A DNA stretch of 64,000 nt from CAZKAP01 sp964552195 (GCA_964552195.1 CAZKFM010000007.1:1-64000), one strand, 5' to 3'. Positions 25,848-35,677 are shown, numbered from the stretch's first letter. Notes: generated from the sequence alone by a model not told the origin. Program-made: numbers and translations.

Positions 25848-27584
25848 ATGGAAACGAAGAATAGGAAGGATACCCTGCTTAGCAGGGAAAAGGCAGGGCC
25901 GGTGATCTCGGGGGCTGAGGCTTTAATCCGCTGCCTGCTCGAGGAAGGGGTGGACCTGATCTATGGATACCCGGGGGGGGCGATCATGCCGGTTTACGAC
26001 GAACTCTATAAGTTTCAGGACAGGCTTACTCATGTACTTGCCCGACATGAACAGGGAGCGACCCATGCCGCCCAGGGGTATGCGCGATCCAGTGGAAGGG
26101 TAGGAGTGGCCTTGGCTACTTCCGGCCCGGGAGCCACGAACCTGGTCACCGGACTGGCCGATGCCCAGATCGATTCAACCCCTTTGGTTTGTATTACCGG
26201 ACAAGTACCCAGGCACTTGCTGGGGTCGGATGCTTTCCAGGAGACCGATATCGTCGGAATATCGACTCCGGTAACCAAATGGAATTACCAAATCACCCAA
26301 GCCTCGGAAATTCCGCATATTATGGCCAAGGCCTTCTTCATTGCCCGATCGGGACGTCCTGGGCCGGTACTGGTGGATATTACCAAAAATGCCCAATTTG
26401 AGAAAGTGGAGTTCAAATACGAACCCTGCCGGGGAGTCCGCAGTTACAAGCCTGTACCCAAAGCCAGTGAGGAATCCCTGGAGGCGGCTGCGACTTTGAT
26501 CAATAAGGCGCACAAACCCCTCATAGTTTACGGACAGGGAGTAATCCTGGGCAATGCCGAAAAGGAACTGATTCAATTCGTTGAGAAATCTGGAATACCA
26601 GCCGCATGGACCATATTGGGCCTATCTGCCATGCCTACGGACCACCCGCTGAATGTGGGTATGGTAGGCATGCACGGGAATTACGGCCCCAATATACTCA
26701 CCAATGAATGCGATGTCCTGATTGCCATTGGCATGCGTTTCGATGATAGGGTAACGGGTAATCTGGAGTCCTATGCCCGTCAGGCACAGATCATTCATTT
26801 CGAAATTGATCCTGCAGAGATCGACAAGAATGTTACTGTGGATGTCGGAGTCCTGGGTGACGCCCGTGAATCCCTGCAGCGAATATTGCCTATGATCGAA
26901 GAAAAAACCTATCCCAAATGGCGAGAATTGTTCGATCAGAAGATGGCCGTGGAATACGAACAGGTGATAGAGGCAGACCTCAACCCGACCAAGGAAGGGC
27001 TTACCATGGGGGAGGTGATCAACGAAATCAACAAGGCCAGTGGCAGTGATGCCGTGATCGTAACCGATGTCGGACAGCATCAGATGATCGCCTGCCGCTA
27101 TGCCCGTTTCAGCCGAAGCAAGAGTAACATCACCTCCGGGGGACTTGGGACCATGGGATTCGCCCTGCCTGCGGCCATTGGAGCAAAAATGGGTGCCCCT
27201 GACCGCGAGGTAGTCGCCATAATCGGCGATGGAGGTTTTCAGATGACCCTGCAGGAACTCGGAATTATCCAGCAACACAAGCTACCGGTAAAAATCGTCT
27301 TATTGAACAACGACCACCTGGGGATGGTTCGGCAATGGCAGGAATTGTTTTTCGAAAGTCGCTATGCGTCTACGGTGATGACCAATCCCGATTTTGTTCG
27401 TATAGCCGAAGGCTATTACATTCCGGCCAGGCGGGTGGAATCGCGCCCGGAACTGGCGGTTGCCATTCAGGAACTCATCGACAGTGAAGGGCCTGCATTT
27501 CTCGAAGTACGCGTCGAACGCGAAGACAACGTATTTCCCATGATTCCGTCAGGGGCATCGGTATCTGAAATCCGGTTAAAATAA
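25848..27584 (+). CDS. ilvB: Acetolactate synthase large (catalytic) subunit
   Basis: The 578-residue ThDP- and FAD-dependent enzyme condenses pyruvate with pyruvate or 2-oxobutyrate, the first common step of valine/isoleucine synthesis. The N-terminal PYR domain has GAEALIRCLLEEGVDLIYGYPGG split around residue 25 and the catalytic Glu in HEQGATHAAQGYAR. The C-terminal ThDP motif is GDGGFQMTLQELG and then LLNNDHLGMVRQWQ. Length and motifs are those of biosynthetic AHAS. It lies between ilvD and the regulatory subunit gene (5-nt gap). Confidence 0.96.
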   Translation: METKNRKDTLLSREKAGPVISGAEALIRCLLEEGVDLIYGYPGGAIMPVYDELYKFQDRLTHVLARHEQGATHAAQGYARSSGRVGVALATSGPGATNLVTGLADAQIDSTPLVCITGQVPRHLLGSDAFQETDIVGISTPVTKWNYQITQASEIPHIMAKAFFIARSGRPGPVLVDITKNAQFEKVEFKYEPCRGVRSYKPVPKASEESLEAAATLINKAHKPLIVYGQGVILGNAEKELIQFVEKSGIPAAWTILGLSAMPTDHPLNVGMVGMHGNYGPNILTNECDVLIAIGMRFDDRVTGNLESYARQAQIIHFEIDPAEIDKNVTVDVGVLGDARESLQRILPMIEEKTYPKWRELFDQKMAVEYEQVIEADLNPTKEGLTMGEVINEINKASGSDAVIVTDVGQHQMIACRYARFSRSKSNITSGGLGTMGFALPAAIGAKMGAPDREVVAIIGDGGFQMTLQELGIIQQHKLPVKIVLLNNDHLGMVRQWQELFFESRYASTVMTNPDFVRIAEGYYIPARRVESRPELAVAIQELIDSEGPAFLEVRVEREDNVFPMIPSGASVSEIRLK

Positions 27585-27589
27585 TCAAC

Positions 27590-28132
27590 ATGGAAAAACA
27601 ATGGTTTACCATTTCCGTATATGCCGAGAATAACGTGGGGTTGCTTAATCGCATATCCGGTATATTTCTCAAAAGGCACATTAATATCGAGAGCCTTAAC
27701 GTATCCAAGTCAGAGATTCCTCATGTCTCCAAGTTTACCATCGTGGTTTTTACCACGGAGGAATGGACACGCAGGATCGTGTCTCAAGTGGAAAAGCAGA
27801 TCGAAGTAATCAAGGCTTTTTACCACTGGGATAGTGAAATCATCTATCAGGAATCGGCACTTTTCAAAATCGCGTCTCACTTGCTGTTCGATGAGCCGCA
27901 GATACAGAACGAGATTAAGGAGAGTCATGCCACCATAGTGACCGTTAACCGGAATTTCTTTGTCATGGCAAAGACCGGACGCAGGCATGAAATCGACGAG
28001 ATGCACGATCGCCTCGAGCCCTATGGGATCCTTCAATTCGTGCGCACCGGTCGCATAGCCGTAACTAAGGAAAGTATGCCCATTAGCGATATACTCAAGG
28101 AATTTCAATTCAACGAAACCGATAATCAATAG
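27590..28132 (+). CDS. ilvN: Acetolactate synthase small (regulatory) subunit
   Basis: The 180-residue protein has an N-terminal ACT domain (FTISVYAENNVGLLNRISG, then INIESLNVSKSE) that binds valine in the family and makes AHAS feedback-sensitive. A second domain follows (FKIASHLLF, then ETHATIV-like ESHATIVTVNRN and RTGRIAVTKES). It pairs with the catalytic subunit encoded 5 nt upstream. The ilvC start follows 1 nt after the stop, so tight translational coupling is likely. Confidence 0.94.
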   Translation: MEKQWFTISVYAENNVGLLNRISGIFLKRHINIESLNVSKSEIPHVSKFTIVVFTTEEWTRRIVSQVEKQIEVIKAFYHWDSEIIYQESALFKIASHLLFDEPQIQNEIKESHATIVTVNRNFFVMAKTGRRHEIDEMHDRLEPYGILQFVRTGRIAVTKESMPISDILKEFQFNETDNQ

Positions 28133-28133
28133 C

Positions 28134-29606
28134 ATGTCGAATTATTTCAATTCCCTACCGCTCAGGGGACAATTGGCCCAGTTGGGCAAGTGCCGTTTCA
28201 TGGAATCCAGTGAATTTGAAGCCGGGGTCAGCGCACTGAAAGGAAAAAAAGTTGTAATAGTGGGCTGTGGTGCCCAAGGCCTTAACCAGGGTCTGAATAT
28301 GAGAGATTCAGGATTAGACATATCCTATGCCCTGCGACAGGGTGCCATCGAGCAAAAAAGGACTTCGTTTCTCAATGCCACGGAGAATAACTTTCGAGTG
28401 GGTCCCTATGAAGAGTTGATACCCACTGCGGATCTGGTGGTAAACCTGACACCGGACAAACAGCATACGTCCGTAGTAGGAACAGTCATGCCACTGATGA
28501 AAAAAGGGGCTACGCTTTCTTATTCCCATGGTTTCAATATCGTGGAAGAGGGCATGCAGATTCGTGATGATCTGACGGTTATCATGGTGGCACCAAAGAG
28601 TCCCGGTTCTGAGGTTAGGGAGGAATATAAGAGGGGATTCGGGGTGCCGACCCTGATCGCAGTGCATCCGGAAAACGATCCGGAGGGAAAAGGGCTCGAG
28701 CAGGCCAAGGCCTATGCCGTTGCGACGGGAGGACACAAGGCCGGCGTATTGGAATCTTCTTTTGTAGCCGAAGTCAAGTCGGATCTGATGGGGGAGCAGA
28801 CCATACTCTGTGGATTGCTGCAGACGGGTTCTATTCTATCATTCAACAAAATGCTGGAAGAGGGGATCGATCCAGGCTTTGCTTCCAAATTGGTTCAATA
28901 CGGCTGGGAGACTATAACCGAAGGGCTTAAGCACGGCGGAATCACCAATATGATGGACCGGCTCTCCAATCCGGCTAAAATCAAGGCATTCGAACTGGCC
29001 GAAGAACTCAAGGGAATCATGCGCCCTCTTTTCGAGAAACACATGGATGACATCATGAGCGGACAGTTCTCCGCAACCATGATGGACGACTGGGCTGCAG
29101 GCGACAAAGATCTGCTTCAATGGAGGGCGGAAACCGCCGAGACGGCCTTCGAGAAGACGCCGGCCGGTCCCCAGCCGATAAGCGAACAGGAGTACTACGA
29201 CAGGGGAGTGCTTTTGGTGGCCTTTGTCAAGTCGGGTGTGGAACTGGCTTACGAAACCATGACTGCTTCAGGTATTATTGGGGAATCGGCCTATTATGAG
29301 TCCCTGCACGAAACTCCGCTCATTGCCAATACCATAGCCCGAAAGAAGCTGTTCGAGATGAACTGGGTGATATCAGATACGGCAGAATACGGCTGTTACC
29401 TGTTCGATCATGCCTGCAAGCCGCTGTTGCAAGATTTCATGAAGAAAATTAGTAAGGAAGTGATCGGTGAAATTTATGGCGAAGGCAAGGATGCCGGTGT
29501 GGACAACATCAGGCTGGTGGAGGTAAACCGGGCCATTCGAAGTCACGATGTGGAAATCGTGGGTGCGCGTCTTAGGGCTTCAATGACGGCAATGAAACCC
29601 CTTTAG
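28134..29606 (+). CDS. ilvC: Ketol-acid reductoisomerase, class II (long form)
   Basis: The 490-residue enzyme isomerises and reduces acetolactate and acetohydroxybutyrate with NADPH and Mg2+, the second common step. The Rossmann loop is VGCGAQGLNQGLNMRDSG, followed by SYALRQGAIEQKRTSF, where basic and Ser/Thr residues would bind the 2'-phosphate of NADPH. MVAPKSPGSEVREEYKRGFG is family-typical. The duplicated knotted C-terminal domain explains the length, like the E. coli enzyme. It is the last gene of the ilv operon; no clear terminator separates it from gapN 126 nt downstream. Confidence 0.96.
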   Translation: MSNYFNSLPLRGQLAQLGKCRFMESSEFEAGVSALKGKKVVIVGCGAQGLNQGLNMRDSGLDISYALRQGAIEQKRTSFLNATENNFRVGPYEELIPTADLVVNLTPDKQHTSVVGTVMPLMKKGATLSYSHGFNIVEEGMQIRDDLTVIMVAPKSPGSEVREEYKRGFGVPTLIAVHPENDPEGKGLEQAKAYAVATGGHKAGVLESSFVAEVKSDLMGEQTILCGLLQTGSILSFNKMLEEGIDPGFASKLVQYGWETITEGLKHGGITNMMDRLSNPAKIKAFELAEELKGIMRPLFEKHMDDIMSGQFSATMMDDWAAGDKDLLQWRAETAETAFEKTPAGPQPISEQEYYDRGVLLVAFVKSGVELAYETMTASGIIGESAYYESLHETPLIANTIARKKLFEMNWVISDTAEYGCYLFDHACKPLLQDFMKKISKEVIGEIYGEGKDAGVDNIRLVEVNRAIRSHDVEIVGARLRASMTAMKPL

Positions 29607-29667
29607 GATTCCTGCGGCAAAGGCAGATATGGTGGTACTGAATATCTCAACGATTACCTCAGTTTGC

Positions 29668-29718
29668 GAAGGCAATTCGTACCTTCACCAAAAAAAGACG
29701 CCTTCTTTAAAAGAAGGC
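29668..29718 (+). promoter_or_regulatory. Alternative hairpins in the gapN leader
   Basis: Four short complementary blocks: GAAGGC (29668-29673), CCTTC (29682-29686), GCCTTCTT (29700-29707) and AAGAAGGC (29711-29718). Blocks 3 and 4 form a perfect 8-bp stem with a 3-nt loop. Block 1 can pair with block 2 or with block 3, so the structures exclude each other. Stem 3:4 is flanked by A runs on both sides. It ends 14 nt before the gapN ATG. The regulatory role is inferred. Confidence 0.35.
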
Positions 29719-29732
29719 AAAAAACGATTGCT

Positions 29733-31325
29733 ATGAACCATACGAAAGTGAAAATTCCAGCTGAATTTGCAATGGATAAACCCATTTACCAGAGGGAGTA
29801 TTTGGTGAATGGAGAATTGCGCAGATGGGAAGGCCAGGAAGTCGAGGTGTATTCGACCATTTCTTCTACCGAAGACTACAGACCCACCTTTCTGGGTACT
29901 ACACCGGTACTGGGAGAAGAGGAGGCTCTGGAAGCCCTGGATGCGGCCCTGAACGCCTATGATCAGGGACAGGGGAAATGGCCTACGATGAAGGTAAAAG
30001 ACCGGATTGCCCGTATGGAGGCCTTCGTAAAGAAGATGGAGGCTCAGCGGGAAATAGTCGTCAAGTTGCTGATGTGGGAGATAGGAAAGTCCCTGCCTGA
30101 TTCGCGTAAGGAGTTTGACCGGACGGTGAAGTACATTTACGACACCATAGAGGAGTACAAAGAACTGGATCGAAAATCCTCGAATTTCCAGAAACACGAA
30201 GGGGTTTATGCTCATGTGAGGAGGGGGCCGCTTGGGGTGGTCTTATGCCTGGGGCCGTATAACTATCCCCTGAACGAAACCTTTGCCCTGCTGATCCCAG
30301 CCATTATCATGGGCAATACGGCCATATTTAAACCGGCCAAGCATGGAGTATTATTGATTACCCCCCTACTGGAGGCTTTTCAGACTTGCTTCCCCAAGGG
30401 AGTGGTGAATGTACTCTTCGGCAGGGGCAGAACGGTGGCCGCCCCAATCATGAAAACCGGAAAGGTGGATGTACTCGCCCTGATCGGAAACAGTGCGTCC
30501 GCCAATGCCCTTCAGGATCAGCACCCCAAGAGTAATCGATTGCGGCTTGTACTCGGCCTGGAGGCCAAGAACCCTGCCATCATACTTCCAGACGCCGATC
30601 TGGACCTGACGGTAAAAGAGTGCATATCCGGCACCCTTTCCTTTAACGGGCAGCGCTGCACGGCTCTGAAGGTGATCTACGTGCACGAATCCATAAGAGA
30701 GAAGTTCCTGGAGCTTTACGCCTATGCCGTGGATACCCTAAAATTCGGGAATCCATGGGAAGAAGGGGTAATGCTCACTCCACTGCCAGAACCGGGTAAG
30801 CCCGATTACATACAGGAGCTGATCGACGATGCCCGCGAACGTGGGGGTGAGGTTATAAACTCCAAAGGAGGACAGCGTACCGAGAATTACATCTGGCCGG
30901 CCATCATTCATCCGGTAACTCGGGATATGCGGGTCTATCAGGAGGAACAATTCGGACCCATTATACCCGTAATCGGATTCAGTGAGATCAGCGAGCCCTT
31001 GAACGACATGGCGGACTCCAATTACGGACAACAGGTAAGTCTGTTCGGGCAGGATGTTCACAGACTCTCGCCCCTGATAGACACCCTTGCGAATTTGGTT
31101 TGCCGGGTAAACCTGAATAGCAGTTGCCAGAGGGGCCCCGATGTATATCCGTTCACGGGTCGAAAGGACTCTGCCCAGTCTACCCTGAGCGTGCACGATG
31201 CACTGCGGTCCTTCTCCATCCGAACGTTTGTAGCCTTTAAAGACAACGAATTGAACAATCGCACCGTAGAACAACTGCTGGAAGCTAAGGAAAGCAATTT
31301 TATCAGCACGGATTATATACTCTGA
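29733..31325 (+). CDS. gapN: NADP-dependent non-phosphorylating glyceraldehyde-3-phosphate dehydrogenase
   Basis: The 530-residue aldehyde dehydrogenase superfamily member oxidises glyceraldehyde 3-phosphate to 3-phosphoglycerate and yields NADPH without ATP. GapN-type features are GPYNYPLNETFALLIPA, the cofactor strand AIFKPAKHG, the catalytic Glu region LGLEAKNPAIILPDADL and the catalytic Cys near 309 in SFNGQRCTALK. The RC..RGPDVYPFTGRKDSA segment near the end is typical. The frame is open from 29664, but those codons cover the hairpin leader, so I start at ATG 29733. It follows the NADPH-consuming ilv operon and ends at a strong terminator. Confidence 0.88.
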   Translation: MNHTKVKIPAEFAMDKPIYQREYLVNGELRRWEGQEVEVYSTISSTEDYRPTFLGTTPVLGEEEALEALDAALNAYDQGQGKWPTMKVKDRIARMEAFVKKMEAQREIVVKLLMWEIGKSLPDSRKEFDRTVKYIYDTIEEYKELDRKSSNFQKHEGVYAHVRRGPLGVVLCLGPYNYPLNETFALLIPAIIMGNTAIFKPAKHGVLLITPLLEAFQTCFPKGVVNVLFGRGRTVAAPIMKTGKVDVLALIGNSASANALQDQHPKSNRLRLVLGLEAKNPAIILPDADLDLTVKECISGTLSFNGQRCTALKVIYVHESIREKFLELYAYAVDTLKFGNPWEEGVMLTPLPEPGKPDYIQELIDDARERGGEVINSKGGQRTENYIWPAIIHPVTRDMRVYQEEQFGPIIPVIGFSEISEPLNDMADSNYGQQVSLFGQDVHRLSPLIDTLANLVCRVNLNSSCQRGPDVYPFTGRKDSAQSTLSVHDALRSFSIRTFVAFKDNELNNRTVEQLLEAKESNFISTDYIL

Positions 31326-31344
31326 CAGACTCCGCCTGCTCAAA

Positions 31345-31385
31345 ACAAAAACCCCGGGCTTTGCAGGTCCGGGGTTTATGGTTTT
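31345..31385. terminator. Bidirectional terminator between gapN and the S46 peptidase gene
   Basis: AAACCCCGG (31349-31357) pairs with CCGGGGTTT (31369-31377). Read on the minus strand the stem is followed by TTTTTGTTTT, and on the plus strand by TTTATGGTTTT, so it can serve both convergent genes. Confidence 0.8.
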
Positions 31386-31398
31386 GTAAATAAAGGGG

Positions 31399-33477
31399 TT
31401 ACTCGCCTTCCAGTTCCTGGATAATGCGGTCTGCCTTATAGATATACTTCAGGGCAGCATGTATGCCCCCCGCGTGCACCGAAACGGTACGTCCGTCCTT
31501 TTCGTCGAAAATAAAGCGCGAAGGCAGCGATTGTATATTCGAATCAAATATCAGTCCGATAGCTTCCCTGTTCTTATTGATCATGGGACTACCGGAGTTT
31601 CCTCCGATGATATCGTTGGTAGTCACGAAGTTGATCGGGGCCTTGAGCAACTCTGCAGGTGGGTTTTTCCAACGATCTGGCAAGGACCATGGAAACTCTC
31701 CGTCGTTGGAATAATGGCGATCGTATAGTCCAAAATAGGTGGTTTTGTAGGGAGCTTCCGTTCCATTGTAGTCGAAGCCCTTGACCACTCCGTCAGCCAG
31801 TCTGAGCGTGAAGGTCGCATCCGGAGGCAGGCTGGAGCCAAACACGTCAAAGGTCACCTGCGCAATCAGGGTGCTCAATTGTTCCCGCTTTGGTGATGAG
31901 GAAGAATACGCCAGGGCGGCATCGTAGAAATTGGGAATCAAAATGCGCGCGGTCCGGAGGAGTATGTCGTCGGACTTAGCGAGCTTCTTCGGCTTTTCCA
32001 GCAATTTTGAGGCTTTTTTCTGGTCAGTAAATACCGTACTTTCAAAGAACTCGTTAACGAATTGATCGGTGGACCTACCCTGGAGTACGCGTTCCAGGGC
32101 ATTGTTGCCCGGATAGATATCGGCCTCGAGTTCAGCCATCAGCAGTCGGAACAGTTTACGCTGGCGCGGTGTATCCATACCCTCCAGCAGTTCCAGTAAC
32201 TCCTTGCGCCCCTTTTCCATGTCTTCCTCTGAGATTTCCTCTGCTATGGAATTTTCAAAACTGTACAGGGCGTGCATGGCCGAGAGAATTTCACCGCGCA
32301 ACGGTGAAGGGCTAAGATGGTTAACGGCCCAGGTATGCGGGATGAGCAGGTCGTACTCCGCTTTCATCTGGTCCCAGTGGTCCAATCCAGGGTTTTTGGA
32401 CTTTATGTAGTTTTCCATGTCAACTTTTCTCCCGAAGAGTTCGGCATCCTTTAGTCCTTTTAGAATACCCACAGTGGACTTGATGGAATTGGAGAGCCTG
32501 AATGCTTCCTGATTCTTCTTCTGTGCTTCCAGGTCCTTCGATGGATCTTTGGACAATTCTGCATATTCCTCCATGAGGAGGTCGTGACGATTGTGCAGGT
32601 ATCTCAGTGACATGGGGTAGCGGTAGTCCCTGTCGTATTCCAGTTGGGCCACCGTCCGGTAACGCTCTGTGCGCCCAGGATTACCCACCACGAAAGTGGG
32701 TTCACCTTCGCTAACTCCATCTGGGTTGAAAACCAGGTAATTGTCCGAGGTATCCAGCGGTTCGCCATTTTCGTCGTAGGCCCTGTAAAAGCTCACGTCC
32801 AAATTGTATCTGGGATAAGTGAAATTATCCGGGTCACCTCCGTAGAGTCCCAGATCCAGTTCGGGATAAAATACGAGTCGAATATCGTCGTACCTCTTGT
32901 AGCCATAAAGGGAAAACCGGACTCCGCTATAGAAGGACACGGTCTGCAATCGCAACCCTTCCCAACCTGCTTTCTGGCTGTAGGTTGTCTGTACCTTTTT
33001 CAACGCGGCCTCGATCTGCTGGGACTTATCCATTTCGTTGTCAGGACTGGAGACCAGGGCCATGACTTCATCCGTGATGTCAGCAACCTGCACCATCTGC
33101 TCGACGTACAACCCCTCAGTCTTACGTTCATCGGCCAGTGTAGGAGCATAGAATCCATTGGCATCGAAGTTTTCGCCTTCCTTCTGAGAATCGGTAATGG
33201 CGATACGTGCACAGTGGTGGTTGGTCATAATCAGCCCATCAGGAGATACGAAGGAAGCCGAGCACCAGCTGGCAAATCGGAGGGACGACTTACGCACACT
33301 GTCGTACCAGTCGTCTGAGGGTTCAAATTGGTAGGCTTCCTTAAACCACTCTTTCGGAGGGTTTTCGAAGGTCCACATTTTTCCAAAGTCAAAGGGATTA
33401 GGAGTTTCCCCTTGTGAAAATGTGATACTGTATGCCAGTAAGGCACCAAAAAGCAAGAAATTTCTAAGATATTTCAT
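31399..33477 (-). CDS. S46 family dipeptidyl-peptidase
   Basis: The 692-residue exported serine peptidase has a signal peptide (MKYLRNFLLFGALLAYSITFSQ). It matches the S46 (DPP7/DPP11) family, which removes dipeptides from the N-termini of peptides in the periplasm. The catalytic His lies in DGLIMTNHHC (about 87-88), an Asp is expected in YPELDLGLYGGDPDNFTYPR, and the nucleophile Ser lies in IIGGNSGSPMINKN. The residue that sets acidic versus hydrophobic specificity cannot be assigned safely without an alignment. The frame opens at 33519, but the signal peptide supports ATG 33477. It is probably transcribed separately from recG upstream (88-bp gap). Confidence 0.9.
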   Translation of the reverse strand: MKYLRNFLLFGALLAYSITFSQGETPNPFDFGKMWTFENPPKEWFKEAYQFEPSDDWYDSVRKSSLRFASWCSASFVSPDGLIMTNHHCARIAITDSQKEGENFDANGFYAPTLADERKTEGLYVEQMVQVADITDEVMALVSSPDNEMDKSQQIEAALKKVQTTYSQKAGWEGLRLQTVSFYSGVRFSLYGYKRYDDIRLVFYPELDLGLYGGDPDNFTYPRYNLDVSFYRAYDENGEPLDTSDNYLVFNPDGVSEGEPTFVVGNPGRTERYRTVAQLEYDRDYRYPMSLRYLHNRHDLLMEEYAELSKDPSKDLEAQKKNQEAFRLSNSIKSTVGILKGLKDAELFGRKVDMENYIKSKNPGLDHWDQMKAEYDLLIPHTWAVNHLSPSPLRGEILSAMHALYSFENSIAEEISEEDMEKGRKELLELLEGMDTPRQRKLFRLLMAELEADIYPGNNALERVLQGRSTDQFVNEFFESTVFTDQKKASKLLEKPKKLAKSDDILLRTARILIPNFYDAALAYSSSSPKREQLSTLIAQVTFDVFGSSLPPDATFTLRLADGVVKGFDYNGTEAPYKTTYFGLYDRHYSNDGEFPWSLPDRWKNPPAELLKAPINFVTTNDIIGGNSGSPMINKNREAIGLIFDSNIQSLPSRFIFDEKDGRTVSVHAGGIHAALKYIYKADRIIQELEGE

Positions 33478-33565
33478 TGAGTTAGGGTAAGGGTGAGTAA
33501 ATGAGTTTATTAGACACATAAAGGTAAGGGTTAACTGGGTATTTTCTTAACGAAGGCGGCCTTTC

Positions 33566-35677
33566 TCAGCTGATAAAACTCCAGGGCAGCCGGCCCTGAT
33601 TTCGCTGGCTGTAGCAGAACCGTATTCTTTCATTTATGGGCTTTTCCAGTTTAGGGTCGTCTTCGAGTATACGCTTTACCCATTCCCTGGCCTGAATTAA
33701 GATGGCCTGATCTTTGACCAGGTCGGCAACTTTCAGGGCTAGAACTCCGCTTTGCTGAGTTCCCAAAATGTCTCCGGGCCCACGAAGTTTTAGGTCGACT
33801 TCCGAGATTTCGAAGCCATCCTGTGTCCGCACCATGGTCTCCAGCCGTGTCCGGGCATCATCGCTCAGTGCATGGGAGGTCATGAGTATGCAGTAGCTCT
33901 GATTCGCACCGCGCCCTACACGACCCCGTAGCTGGTGAAGCTGGGACAGCCCGAAACGCTCCGCACTTTCAATCACCATCACCGAGGCATTGGGTACGTT
34001 GACCCCTACTTCGATTACCGTAGTGGCCACCATGATCTGAGTTTCGCCTTCCACAAAACGCTGCATCTCGTAATCCTTGAATTCGGCACTCATCTGGCCG
34101 TGTACAATGGATACCTGATACTTGGGCTGTGGAAATTCCCGCGTAATACTTTCGTATCCGTCCATGAGATCTTTGTAATCGAGTTTGCTGGACTCACTGA
34201 TGAGAGGGTATACGATATACACCTGTCGTCCCTCATTGATCTGATCCTTGAGGAAGCGGAATACCTTGAGACGGTGCGAATCGAAACGATGTTCGGTCTT
34301 GACGGGTTTGCGACCCGGCGGTAGTTCGTCGATCACCGAGATATCCAGGTCTCCATACACACTCATGGCCAGCGTTCGGGGAATGGGAGTGGCCGTCATG
34401 ACGAGTATGTGCGGTGGAACCTTCCGTTTCTGCCAGAGTTTGGAACGCTGGGCTACTCCAAATCTATGTTGTTCGTCAATTATGGCCAATCCCAGATCAC
34501 GGAAAACGACCCGATCTTCGAACAAGGCGTGAGTGCCCACGACTATGGGAATACTTCCGTCCCGTAGCCCCTCGAATACCTTCCGACGTTCGGCGCCTTT
34601 TACCGATCCGGTTAGCAGTCGGACTTCGATGCCCATGCCTGAAAGGTATTCACTGAGCCCGGTAAAATGTTGCTGTGCAAGGATCTCCGTAGGAGAAACC
34701 AGGCAGGCCTGGCAATCGTTGTCCAGTGAAATGAGCATGGAGAGCAGTGCCACCATGGTCTTTCCCGAGCCGACATCTCCCTGCAATAATCGATTCATCT
34801 GGACTCCACTACCCAGGTCCTTTCGTATTTCACGGATTACCCTTTTCTGAGCTCCAGTGAGCTCAAATGGCAGGTGTTGGCTGTAGAATTGATTAAAGTG
34901 ATCTCCGACCCGTTCGAAAGGTATGCCCCTGATTCGTGCTTTGTGAATCAGGTTTTTCAGGACGAGTTCGAGCTGCAGGTAGAAGAGCTCTTCGAACTTG
35001 AGCCGGTATCGGGCCTGCTGTGCCTGCTGTATGGAAGCCGGGAAATGCATCTGTGAATAGGCCTCGGATCTGCCGGGGAGTGCTAGTTCACGCAGCAGAT
35101 ATGACGGCAGGGTTTCTTCAAGATGTGGCAGCACCTGGGGAAGCAAGTTTTGCGCCCACCGACACCAAACGCGATTGGACACTCCCGTCTTAGTCAGTTT
35201 CTCCGTACTGGGATACACGGGCTGCATGGGACCTTTTTTTCCACTTTGATACTCCTCCAGACTTTCCAGTTCCGGATGGGCCATGTTCAGCTGACTTCCG
35301 AAACTGCTAACTTTCCCAAAGGCGACATATTCATGGCCGGGTTTTAACTTTTTAAGGATATACTGATAATTCCTAAACCAAACGAGTTCCAGAGTATGCG
35401 GGCCGTTTCGAAGTTCGGCGGTAAGCCGTTTGCCTCGTTTCTGCGGAATTTCCCTAGGATGGGATAGCGTTCCCCTCACGAGCACCGAAACGGAACTTTC
35501 TCTGAGCTCTCCCAGATTCTGAAAATGAGATCGGTCTTCGTAACGAAATGGAAAGTGGTCTGCCAGGTCGCCCAGATTGTAAATCCCCAATTCCGAACCG
35601 AGTAAGGCGGCCCTTTGCGGCCCTATACCCGCGACGGCCTGTATGGGAGTTTTTAATATTTGGGAGGAAGTACTCAT
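33566..35677 (-). CDS. recG: ATP-dependent DNA helicase RecG
   Basis: The 703-residue superfamily 2 helicase reverses stalled forks and migrates Holliday junctions. The N-terminal wedge/OB domain contains GIGPQRAALLGSELGI and the TYPE HFPFRYEDRSHF segment. The motor has Walker A LLQGDVGSGKTMVAL, LVSPTEILAQQHF, DEQH box IIDEQHRFGVAQR, VMTATPIPRTLAMSVYGDLD and motif VI QLRGRVGRG. The last residues carry the usual FCYSQRNQGRL-like tail. A TTG two codons upstream (35683) could also start; I chose the ATG. Confidence 0.96.
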   Translation of the reverse strand: MSTSSQILKTPIQAVAGIGPQRAALLGSELGIYNLGDLADHFPFRYEDRSHFQNLGELRESSVSVLVRGTLSHPREIPQKRGKRLTAELRNGPHTLELVWFRNYQYILKKLKPGHEYVAFGKVSSFGSQLNMAHPELESLEEYQSGKKGPMQPVYPSTEKLTKTGVSNRVWCRWAQNLLPQVLPHLEETLPSYLLRELALPGRSEAYSQMHFPASIQQAQQARYRLKFEELFYLQLELVLKNLIHKARIRGIPFERVGDHFNQFYSQHLPFELTGAQKRVIREIRKDLGSGVQMNRLLQGDVGSGKTMVALLSMLISLDNDCQACLVSPTEILAQQHFTGLSEYLSGMGIEVRLLTGSVKGAERRKVFEGLRDGSIPIVVGTHALFEDRVVFRDLGLAIIDEQHRFGVAQRSKLWQKRKVPPHILVMTATPIPRTLAMSVYGDLDISVIDELPPGRKPVKTEHRFDSHRLKVFRFLKDQINEGRQVYIVYPLISESSKLDYKDLMDGYESITREFPQPKYQVSIVHGQMSAEFKDYEMQRFVEGETQIMVATTVIEVGVNVPNASVMVIESAERFGLSQLHQLRGRVGRGANQSYCILMTSHALSDDARTRLETMVRTQDGFEISEVDLKLRGPGDILGTQQSGVLALKVADLVKDQAILIQAREWVKRILEDDPKLEKPINERIRFCYSQRNQGRLPWSFIS

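Noticed and set aside
26622..27278. 218-codon minus-strand frame inside ilvB
   Set aside because: Antisense shadow of the acetolactate synthase gene with no recognisable feature.
32644..33318. 224-codon plus-strand frame inside the S46 peptidase gene
   Set aside because: Antisense shadow; the peptidase motifs on the other strand are unambiguous.
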